From JAVBSN01 sp031556525 (GTDB taxonomy: Bacteria > Bacillota > Clostridia > Lachnospirales > Lachnospiraceae): a stretch of DNA of 64,000 nt. How positions within the stretch are numbered: position 1 is the stretch's first letter; the number at the start of each line of letters is the position of its first letter. Of this stretch, positions 17,630-24,528 are shown piece after piece. The DNA lies in NCBI GenBank assembly GCA_031556525.1, contig JAVBSS010000010.1:19820-83819 (forward strand). The letters are read 5' to 3'. The position numbers were made by a program, and so were the translations under genes. A model generated the notes under the pieces. The model had not been told where the DNA came from. It saw only the letters and a list, made by a program, of their open reading frames with translations, and did not search any database.

Positions 17630-17711
17630 AGCTGCCTCCAGGGGCAAAGAAATTCTTGGTTTACACCTACTCCCATTTTGGGCCCCAACCTTATCCATCA
17701 CGAGTTAGCTT
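17630..17711 (-). ncRNA. Candidate small RNA with consensus promoter
   Basis: A reverse-strand promoter (17745-17718) predicts a transcript from about 17711. It is GC-richer than its surroundings (GGTTGGGGCCC, then TTTGCCCCTGGAGGCAGC) and ends in GCTTGTTTTTG near 17630, with a small TGCC/GGCA stem before the T-run. A 25-codon frame, starting MDKVGAQNGSRC, lies inside it but has no clear ribosome site. The size, promoter and end suggest a small regulatory RNA, perhaps the antitoxin of a type I toxin-antitoxin pair, although no toxin peptide is recognised opposite. Confidence 0.45.
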
Positions 17712-17717
17712 ATTTAT

Positions 17718-17745
17718 AGTATAGCGCATGCAGATTTAGAGTCAA
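17718..17745 (-). promoter_or_regulatory. Promoter of the candidate small RNA
   Basis: On the reverse strand TTGACT (17745-17740), a 16-base spacer and TATACT (17723-17718) form a near-consensus promoter. Confidence 0.75.
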
Positions 17746-17808
17746 TAATACATGCAAAAGTTTGTTTTTTGATTTTCTTGCAGCAAGGTAGTAATTTCAT
17801 GATTTGAA

Positions 17809-17840
17809 TTCTAACCGTGTGCAATTCGAGTCGGTTAGAA
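17809..17840. repeat. Perfect 9-bp inverted repeat
   Basis: TTCTAACCG (17809-17817) is the exact reverse complement of CGGTTAGAA (17832-17840), with a 14-base spacer. It lies about 145 bases before the HTH/KilA-N pair. No T-run follows, so an operator or attachment-site role is more likely than termination; neither is shown. Confidence 0.6.
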
Positions 17841-17984
17841 ATAAAGTGGGGTTAAATTGCTTTCTAATTCGTTTGATTTTAGGAATAGAATACTTAATCA
17901 AAGATATGTATATTGTTGACGTAAGTATCATATGGATATATAATAAATACATGCAATGCGTGAAATTCGTGCGGAGGAAAATAA

Positions 17985-18215
17985 GTGGAAGAGAATAAAG
18001 ATTTAAAAGATAAATTAATAGAATTAAGAGTAAGTACAGGTATGAACAGAAGACAGTTCTGCGAATATTTTGAAATTCCATATATGACGGTCTCTGACTG
18101 GGAGCATGGAAACAGAAGGGTTCCGGTCTATTTGCTACGCTTATTGGAATATTATGTGCGTACGGAAAAATTAGTGAAAGACAAGAGGAATCCGAATGGC
18201 AAAGAAACAGATTAA
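17985..18215 (+). CDS. Small XRE-like helix-turn-helix protein
   Basis: The 76-residue protein starts with GTG, nine bases or so after GGAGGAAA. Residues 10-45 (ELRVSTGMNRRQFCEYFEIPYMTVSDWEHG) form a lambda-repressor-type helix-turn-helix. Such short proteins regulate neighbouring phage or defence genes. It overlaps the KilA-N gene by 20 bases, so the two are co-transcribed and translationally coupled. It carries no other domain. Confidence 0.8.
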   Translation: MEENKDLKDKLIELRVSTGMNRRQFCEYFEIPYMTVSDWEHGNRRVPVYLLRLLEYYVRTEKLVKDKRNPNGKETD

Positions 18216-19050
18216 AGAAATAATTCATGCAAAAGGAATAGATATTTGTATTTACACCACTGATTTTGAGAATGAGTTTATTTCACTCACAGATATTGCG
18301 AAGTATAAGAATTTAGGAGAACCCAATGTTGTTGTAGCAAATTGGATGCGAAATCGTAATACCATTGAATATCTTGGAATATGGGAGCAATTATATAATC
18401 AGGGATTTAAACCCCTCGAATTCGAGGGGTTTTTACATCAAGCTGGTGGGAATGCATTTACATTATCACCAATGAAATGGGTTAATGAAACAAATGCTAT
18501 TGGTATTGTTGTTAAGGCAGGTCGTGGTGGAGGAACTTATGCGCATAGGGATATTGCATTTAAATTCGCGGCATGGATATCTGCTGAGTTTGAACTGTAT
18601 GTAGTAAAAGATTATCAACGATTAAAGAAGGATGAAAACAGCAGATTATCATTAAATTGGAATCTTAATCGTGAAATTTCTAAATTGAACTATCGATTAC
18701 ATACGAATGCAATTAAGGAAAATCTTTTACCAGCAGAACTTACACCAGAGCAGGTTTCATATAAATATGCTAATGAAGCAGATTTGTTAAATGTTGCTTT
18801 GTTCGGAAGGACTGCAAAACAATGGAGAGATGAGAATAAAGATAAAAAAGGAAACATGCGTGATTATGCTATGCTAGATCAACTTCTTGTGTTATCAAAT
18901 ATGGAAAGTTATAATGCGATTTTAATCGAAAAAGGGAAAATTATGTCGGAAAGGCTAGTGTTGTTGAGGGAATTAGCAGTAGCACAGATGAAAACAATGC
19001 AGTCGCTTAATTTAGAAAATTTGCCAGGAAATTATTTGTCCAATTTATAA
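18196..19050 (+). CDS. KilA-N domain phage-type protein
   Basis: The 284-residue protein has the KilA-N pattern: ENEFISLTDIAKY (residues 25-37), VVANWMRNRNTIEYLGIWE (about 46-64) and a GTYAHRDIAFKFAAWISAEFELYV segment near residue 114. KilA-N is a DNA-binding fold found in phages, plasmids and large DNA viruses. The C-terminal 150 residues are helical and may mediate assembly. Together with the preceding HTH gene it is the only phage-regulatory material near the injection module, and suggests arrival on a phage or mobile element. There is no integrase in the window. Confidence 0.85.
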   Translation: MAKKQIKEIIHAKGIDICIYTTDFENEFISLTDIAKYKNLGEPNVVVANWMRNRNTIEYLGIWEQLYNQGFKPLEFEGFLHQAGGNAFTLSPMKWVNETNAIGIVVKAGRGGGTYAHRDIAFKFAAWISAEFELYVVKDYQRLKKDENSRLSLNWNLNREISKLNYRLHTNAIKENLLPAELTPEQVSYKYANEADLLNVALFGRTAKQWRDENKDKKGNMRDYAMLDQLLVLSNMESYNAILIEKGKIMSERLVLLRELAVAQMKTMQSLNLENLPGNYLSNL

Positions 19051-19058
19051 CGAAAATG

Positions 19059-19095
19059 CACAAGGAACAATATTTGTAAAATATTGTTCCTTGTG
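19059..19095. terminator. Perfect 16-bp hairpin after the KilA-N gene
   Basis: CACAAGGAACAATATT (19059-19074) pairs exactly with the arm at 19080-19095 around a 5-base loop. The following TTAAAATG is not a clean T-run, so it may end transcripts weakly or serve as a processing or stability structure. Confidence 0.7.
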
Positions 19096-19177
19096 TTAAA
19101 ATGTAAAACATTAACACGAAAACAATTAAAATGTCAGACAATAGTGATTGATATGCTTTTTAAGGAGGGGTAAGAGT

Positions 19178-20920
19178 ATGGCAGAGTATTTATCACCAGG
19201 TACTTACATAGAAGAATTTGATTCCAGCAGTAATCCGATGGAGGGAGTAAGTACAAGCGTAGCAGGTTTTATTGGAGTTGCGCAGCGAGGAATGACTTCA
19301 GGGTTACCACAGCTAGTTACTAGTTTTGCAGATTTTACAAGAAAATACGGAAGTTATTTATCAGAAAACGAATTTGGAGAATACCGCTTTTTAGCTTATG
19401 CAGTAGAACATTTCTTTATAAATGGCGGTTCTAGGGCGTTTATTATGCGTGTTGCACCGGAAGATGCAAAATGTTCACAGGGATTTTTACCAAAAGAAGA
19501 AGGGGCTGTTTTAAAAATTACAGCAAAAGATCCTGGGACATGGGGAAATCAAATACAAGTAGTGATATCACCAGTAAGTAAAGCAAAAACACAAGTATTA
19601 GAAGTGATAGTAGAAGGTGATAAGAAAAAATATAGAGTGAAAAATGCACCGGGCTTTAATGTGGGAGATATTGTAGCGTATCGAGGAGCAGAGGGTAAAG
19701 CCATAGTCTATAATAAAGTAGTAAAATGTCAGGACGATATTTTAGAATTTGCAAATGCGTTTGATGATAGCATCGTGGATACAGAGTTATTGCCGACAAA
19801 GATGATTACTACTTGTGAGTTTAGCTTAGAAGTTAAATATGATGATATTGTTGAACTTTATGAAAATATATCTTTTAATATTAAAGCGCCTAATTATATT
19901 ACAAAAAAAGTGGCAAAATCAGATTTAATTATGGTAGAGCATGGGATTTCTGAAGATGCTCCTATGTTACCACCATTTGTACAGATTGCTGGTGATGAAA
20001 CCTTGAAAGTTGCAAACCTATCTTTTGAAGGAGGAACCAACGGTTCTATAAATGCCCTTTCTGCCACTGATTTTATAGGAGTTGATAATGGAGTAGGTAA
20101 GCGTACTGGTATTCAGGCATTTATGGACAATAGTATAGTTTCCATTATGGCAGTACCAGGGGTGACAGATCCAAAGGTACAGTTAAGCTTGGTTGCACAT
20201 TGTGAGACGTTAGCTAGCCGTTTTGCAGTGTTAGATATACCGAAGAATGCGAAGAAAATAGATGATATTGTTGCCCATAGAAAAATATTTGATTCTAGCT
20301 ATGCAGCATTATACCATCCATGGCTTACTGTATTTGATCCGTTAGATAAGCGTAATATTGCCATTCCACCATCTGGATCTATAATTGGTATATATGCAAG
20401 AAGTGATAATACTAGAGGTATACACAAGGCGCCTGCGAATGAAGTGGTACGTGCTTGCGTTGGATTGGAATGTCAATTTAACAAAGATGAGCAAGATATT
20501 TTAAATCCCAAGGGCGTTAATTTAATTCGTGCATTTCCTGGTATGGGAATCAGAGTATGGGGAGCTAGAACAGCAAGTAGCAATGGTACTTGGAAATATG
20601 TTAATATTAGAAGATTATTTATTTTTGTAGAAGAATCAATTAAAGCTAATACTAATTGGGCAGTGTTTGAGCCAAATGATGAAGTGTTATGGATTAGAGT
20701 CAAGCGAACAATTGAAGTGTTTTTGAATGGTTTGTGGAGAAATGGTTCATTGCTAGGTGGTTCTGCTGGAGAAGCATTTTTTGTAAATGTAGGAAGAAAT
20801 ACTATGAGTCAAGATGACATTGACAATGGTAGGTTGATTTGTGTTATAGGTATTGCACCAGTAAGACCAGCTGAATTTGTAATATTTAGAATTACACAAA
20901 AGACCAGCGATGCACAATGA
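19178..20920 (+). CDS. Contractile tail sheath protein (phage/eCIS type)
   Basis: The ATG at 19178 follows AAGGAGGGG and gives 580 residues starting MAEYLSPGTYIEEFDSSSNP, the hallmark N terminus of sheath proteins of contractile tails and extracellular contractile injection systems. Further conserved segments are VAGFIGVAQRGM, FFINGGSRAFIMRVA and, near the C terminus, NWAVFEPNDEVLWIRVKRTIEVFLNGLWRNG followed by GAFF-like and IGIAPVRPAEFVIFRI sequences. The sheath contracts to drive the inner tube through a target membrane. It is followed by tube and assembly genes in the order seen in eCIS loci, but baseplate, spike and AAA ATPase genes are absent. Confidence 0.92.
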   Translation: MAEYLSPGTYIEEFDSSSNPMEGVSTSVAGFIGVAQRGMTSGLPQLVTSFADFTRKYGSYLSENEFGEYRFLAYAVEHFFINGGSRAFIMRVAPEDAKCSQGFLPKEEGAVLKITAKDPGTWGNQIQVVISPVSKAKTQVLEVIVEGDKKKYRVKNAPGFNVGDIVAYRGAEGKAIVYNKVVKCQDDILEFANAFDDSIVDTELLPTKMITTCEFSLEVKYDDIVELYENISFNIKAPNYITKKVAKSDLIMVEHGISEDAPMLPPFVQIAGDETLKVANLSFEGGTNGSINALSATDFIGVDNGVGKRTGIQAFMDNSIVSIMAVPGVTDPKVQLSLVAHCETLASRFAVLDIPKNAKKIDDIVAHRKIFDSSYAALYHPWLTVFDPLDKRNIAIPPSGSIIGIYARSDNTRGIHKAPANEVVRACVGLECQFNKDEQDILNPKGVNLIRAFPGMGIRVWGARTASSNGTWKYVNIRRLFIFVEESIKANTNWAVFEPNDEVLWIRVKRTIEVFLNGLWRNGSLLGGSAGEAFFVNVGRNTMSQDDIDNGRLICVIGIAPVRPAEFVIFRITQKTSDAQ

Positions 20921-20937
20921 TAGAAGGGGATGAGAAA

Positions 20938-21366
20938 ATGGAAGAAGGATATCCACATGGAAAATTTAGATATAAGGTAGAAATTGATGGGCTAGTAGTT
21001 GGCGGTTTTAGTGAAGTGTCTGGTTTTGATGCTTTCATAGATATGATTGAATATAGAGTGGTTGATAAAGTTCAAACACCAATTAAGCTTCCGGGCCTTA
21101 AGAAATATGGCAATATTACATTAAAGAGGGGCACTATTAATAGTGATATCTTTTATAAATGGATGGAAACCGGGTTTGAAAAGGATATTGATAGGAAAAC
21201 AATTACCATTACGTTAATGGGTGTTAACGGTAATGATGTAGCTTCATGGAAAGTGGTTAATGCATGGCCAATCAAATATACAGCACCTGATTTTAATGCA
21301 ACATCATCAGAGGTAGCAATAGAGACATTAGAGATTGCCCATGAAGGCATGACCAGAACATCTTAA
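20938..21366 (+). CDS. Tail tube protein (T4 gp19-like)
   Basis: The protein of about 142 residues reads MEEGYPHGKFRYKVEIDGLVVGGFSEVSGFD, then VQTPIKLPGLKKYGNITLKRG, the standard start of gp19-like inner tube subunits of contractile tails and eCIS particles. The ATG at 20938 is chosen because AGAAGGGGA lies at a proper distance; an upstream ATG at 20917 overlaps the sheath stop but lacks such a site. Subunits stack as hexamers inside the sheath. It directly follows the sheath gene. Confidence 0.92.
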   Translation: MEEGYPHGKFRYKVEIDGLVVGGFSEVSGFDAFIDMIEYRVVDKVQTPIKLPGLKKYGNITLKRGTINSDIFYKWMETGFEKDIDRKTITITLMGVNGNDVASWKVVNAWPIKYTAPDFNATSSEVAIETLEIAHEGMTRTS

Positions 21367-21387
21367 TTTATTAGGAGGATATAAAGT

Positions 21388-21759
21388 ATGGCATTTCAAA
21401 TAGAATATGAATTTAACTTGCCCAAGGGATATATAGACCGCGATGGTACGTTACAAAAAAGAGGAACAATGAGGTTAGCTACAGCAGCTGATGAAGTTTT
21501 AACAACGAAAGATCCTAGAGTGCAACAAAACCCAAGTTACTTAACAGTTGTTTTATTGTCCCAAGTTATTACTAGGTTAGGTTCTTTACCAGTAGTAGAT
21601 ACAAAGGTAATTGAAAATTTATTTACGGCAGATCTGAATTTTTTGCAAGATATGTATCAAAAGATTAATGCTGCCGATGAATTATCATATAGTGGGGTAT
21701 GTCCTCATTGTGGTGAAAAAATAAAAATCCCAATAAATTTTATGGATGTTGATGACTAA
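21388..21759 (+). CDS. Tail assembly protein of eCIS/phage type with CxxC zinc knuckle
   Basis: The 123-residue protein starts MAFQIEYEFNLPKGYIDRDG, with MRLATAADEV and DPRVQQNPSYLTVVLLSQVITRLGSLP segments typical of the tail assembly protein that follows sheath and tube genes in eCIS loci. The C-terminal CPHCGEKIKIP carries one CxxC pair; two pairs would be needed for a full zinc site, so dimerisation or a reduced site is possible. AGGAGG precedes the start. A short piece of a close copy of this gene recurs near 22780. Confidence 0.85.
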   Translation: MAFQIEYEFNLPKGYIDRDGTLQKRGTMRLATAADEVLTTKDPRVQQNPSYLTVVLLSQVITRLGSLPVVDTKVIENLFTADLNFLQDMYQKINAADELSYSGVCPHCGEKIKIPINFMDVDD

Positions 21760-21798
21760 CTATTCTGAGCAACAGGCAGCAATTGAGGAGGAATATGT

Positions 21799-22761
21799 AT
21801 GGCTTATCAATTTGATTCAGCAAAGTGGATGGAACAAAGTAGTGATTGGATAGGAGATAAATCACTTTCGGATATTTGTATTTTGGGGTCTCATGATGCA
21901 CATATGAGTGAATGTAATGGGATTTTGGATGGTGTATAAAGTGAAGAAAATTCGCTAACCCAATCAGTAGATGTGTACCACCAACTTTTATATGGAAGGC
22001 AATGAGTTAGTTCCGGCAAATAAAATTAAACTAAAAGACTTTTGGAATAGAGGAGTTAGTGTAATAGTTCGCATACCTGATGCGATGCCCAAGGATTTAA
22101 TTGATAATAATATGTGTAAATTCGATATTTATAATGAGTATGCGGATACACTTCATTTTTGGGAAATGCGTAAGGATCAATACGAAAAAATGAAGAATCA
22201 TGCAAAGGATAAGTATTTTCTTTTGTCGTGGACATTAACACATTTGGTTGCAAATATTAGAGATTGTGCTCGAGGGGCAAATGGACATTTAGCCAATGAT
22301 TAATATAACCCTCGAAACGTATGCTAATAAGTGGAAGTATTACTATGAAACTGTAGTTCCGTACATATACAATAATGAGCCCTATATGTTTGCTATGTCT
22401 GGCAAAGCTAAACGATGGTTTATATCAAAGCTTTCGACTGATAAAAATGATATAAACACAGAGATAATAAGTGGCGAATGGGGTAATTTTTTTGGTGCGG
22501 TTGCAGTGTTTTATGTTGGGGGCACACCGTTTTTATATGCACAAACTGCTACTAGTAAGAAGAAATGGTTTGTTTCTGAACTTTCAGTAGATAAGAAAGT
22601 TGTAGAAAAGGAAATTATAAGTGGAAACTGGGATCACTATTATGGTAGTGTGTACCTTTGAATATAAAGGTAACCCTTATTTATATGCTCAAAGCAAGAG
22701 GAATTACGATATGGAGGACTGGAATAAATGTTTTATAGCCAATCTTATTTCTATAAAATAG
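21799..22761 (+). pseudogene. Decayed PI-PLC-like effector with C-terminal repeats
   Basis: From the ATG at 21799 (GAGGAGG just upstream) 46 codons include DKSLSDICILGSHDAHMSE, the GxHDS-like catalytic histidine region of phosphatidylinositol phospholipase C folds, ending in TAA at 21937. The family pattern resumes in another frame: KLKDFWNRGVSVIVRIPDAMP and KYFLLSWTLTH are in the frame of 21971-22303, then beta-repeat units (GNFFGAVAVFYVGGTPFLYAQ and KKKWFVSELSVDKK) occupy 22296-22661, and FEYKGNPYLYAQSK follows after another frameshift to a stop at 22759. At least one nonsense change and two or three frameshifts show it is no longer a single working gene. The position after the assembly gene suits an injection cargo. 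Confidence 0.75.
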
Positions 22762-22774
22762 GCTTTACATAGAA

Positions 22775-22815
22775 GATTAGGTTCTTTGTCAGCAGTAGAT
22801 ACAAAAATAATCATA
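22775..22815 (+). repeat. Remnant copy of part of the tail assembly gene
   Basis: The stretch TTAGGTTCTTTGTCAGCAGT and the bases after it match the assembly gene around 21577-21620 with a few substitutions; read as protein it gives RLGSLSAVDTKII against RLGSLPVVDTKVI. It points to a duplication or recombination that once brought another assembly-gene copy behind the effector. Confidence 0.7.
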
Positions 22816-22847
22816 AAGTGCGTACCCGTGACTTGGGAACGCACTTT
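22815..22847. terminator. Bidirectional terminator between the effector remnant and DUF11 gene
   Basis: AAAGTGCGTACCC (22815-22827) pairs with GGGAACGCACTTT (22835-22847), with one A-A mismatch. T-rich and A-rich flanks allow it to work for the converging genes on both sides. Confidence 0.8.
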
Positions 22848-22872
22848 CTTTATATTAGGGTAAAGATTTAGA

Positions 22873-24303
22873 TTACAAAAATGGTATGCCTCTTGTGTTT
22901 AGTGGTACAGTAAGATTGCTGGTGGCAGTACTGGAGAATACTTCATCAGTTTCTGCTGATTTTATCGTTACATTAGATGTGTTTGTAATACGACTTCCAG
23001 GTGCAGCATTATTGTTAATAGTAGCTCGGTAGGATAAGGTAACATATTGTTCTGGTTCTAGAGAGCCTCCCATCGATGGTGTGGCATTTTTGCCCAAATT
23101 AATATGAATGGTATTACCACCACTGATATATCCCAAATCATCTCCAGAAGCGTCTGTCAGTGATCCGGTGTAACCACCATAATTATTATCTACAATACGC
23201 ATACTTTCCGGTACATAGGTAAGTGTGTTAGGTAAAGTGTCATAGAATACTGCATCTTTTCCTATGGTGTAAGGGGTGATATTGGTAACCTTAACTGTAT
23301 ATTCCACAGTGTTATGAATTCCGTCTGGTGCAATACTTACGATTTGGTTAGACTTGGTATGGGTTAATAGAATTTCATTTAGTTGAAAAGCAAAACCCGT
23401 TGCTAAAAGGAAGTCAATTCCGTCAACAGGAACATCATGCTTTACGGTGATGGAATTGACATTAGGCATAATTTCAGTACCGGTAAGCGAAATGAGCTTA
23501 GTTTGGAATTCCTCGGTATTTTCATTTGCAGGGGCTGTTTGAGTAGGCCAGGTATCCATAAGATTTCCGTCTATTGTTGATATGCTGTTATCAAAATCGT
23601 CAGGGGGAGTGTAAGCATCAGAGAGCGGTGTGTTCTGTACATATACGGAATCGGGCTCGTCAGCAGTAGTAAAAGCTGTTATTACACCCACATGACCGAG
23701 AACAGGACCTAACTTTGGCGTCTGAATGCCATTTACTACGAATGATTTTGGTGTGCCAAACTCGACTCCTATTCCTAGAATGCCCCAATAGATAGTATAA
23801 ACTTTATATGAAGCTATCGGATCTTTATAAAAAACATAGAGTCCCCAGCCAGCTTTAACATAATCATCTTCTTGCATGCTTGGAGTGCTGGCTAAATTAT
23901 AAATCCAATAGTCTCCGCTTTTTCCTGCTTTGACTAGATTGGTTACATCAGCATAAAAGCTTGATCCTTGCATTAAATAGGGACTGGGAAAAATTTCAAC
24001 ACTAGTACTTGTGATTTTTGTGGCATCTGATAAAAGGGCTGTGGCAGATGCAGGGGTACGCAAATAAACAGTGCTGGATTTTGTCAAATCTGCTTCAGGG
24101 CCAACAACTGTCCAGACAAGAAATGCTCGTTCAACGGTTGCTGTGACTGGAAGAGAGAGTTTGCCTCTTGTTGCCACATAGATGCTTGGATCAGTAATTT
24201 GAGGTGCTTTTAGCCATTTGTGTGTTGTGGGATTGGTTAGGCTGGAACCGGTCATGGTTAAGTCGCCTTTGTACCGATCGTTATATAGATTGTTCATTGC
24301 CAT
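22873..24303 (-). CDS. DUF11 repeat protein without signal peptide
   Basis: The 476-residue protein starts MAMNNLYNDRYKGDLTMTGSS after an AGGAGG site. Residues about 330-460 form a DUF11 beta-sandwich domain, with VEYTVKVTNITPYTIGKDAVFYDTLPNTLTYVP as its typical first half and SRITNTSNVTIKSAETDEVFSST near the end. DUF11 domains usually occur in surface proteins, but no signal peptide, membrane anchor or sortase motif is seen here. Possible roles are a spore-coat or exosporium protein, or a structural or cargo partner of the neighbouring injection module; both are inference. The first 300 residues are beta-rich and unrecognised. Confidence 0.7.
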   Translation of the reverse strand: MAMNNLYNDRYKGDLTMTGSSLTNPTTHKWLKAPQITDPSIYVATRGKLSLPVTATVERAFLVWTVVGPEADLTKSSTVYLRTPASATALLSDATKITSTSVEIFPSPYLMQGSSFYADVTNLVKAGKSGDYWIYNLASTPSMQEDDYVKAGWGLYVFYKDPIASYKVYTIYWGILGIGVEFGTPKSFVVNGIQTPKLGPVLGHVGVITAFTTADEPDSVYVQNTPLSDAYTPPDDFDNSISTIDGNLMDTWPTQTAPANENTEEFQTKLISLTGTEIMPNVNSITVKHDVPVDGIDFLLATGFAFQLNEILLTHTKSNQIVSIAPDGIHNTVEYTVKVTNITPYTIGKDAVFYDTLPNTLTYVPESMRIVDNNYGGYTGSLTDASGDDLGYISGGNTIHINLGKNATPSMGGSLEPEQYVTLSYRATINNNAAPGSRITNTSNVTIKSAETDEVFSSTATSNLTVPLNTRGIPFL

Positions 24304-24425
24304 GAGAGAAATACCTCCTAATATATTGTAATGTTTAATTTTCTAGATTTTCACTATTATATTATATGGTTTAACATCAAAAGGGTTCAATACTTTGGAA
24401 AAGGCAAATCTTAGCATACCTTAAC

Positions 24426-24454
24426 TTGATTTAATAAGACATATATATTAATAT
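24426..24454 (+). promoter_or_regulatory. Candidate promoter of the hybrid histidine kinase gene
   Basis: TTGATT (24426-24431), a 17-base spacer and TAATAT (24449-24454) lie 75 bases before the kinase start in an AT-rich divergent spacer. The match is moderate. Confidence 0.4.
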
Positions 24455-24528
24455 AGTTATTGTACTACAATGAGCAGATTACAATTTGGGGTCAATAAAT
24501 GATTATCCTTAGGGGGAAGATTACATAA

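Noticed and set aside
17811..17840. Possible tRNA 3' end (ATTCGAGT with flanking pairs)
   Set aside because: The arms form a simple inverted repeat, there is no acceptor stem, anticodon arm or CCA-type end.
17804..17998. Rightward 64-codon frame before the HTH gene
   Set aside because: No ribosome site, overlaps the HTH start, and the translation does not resemble a protein family.
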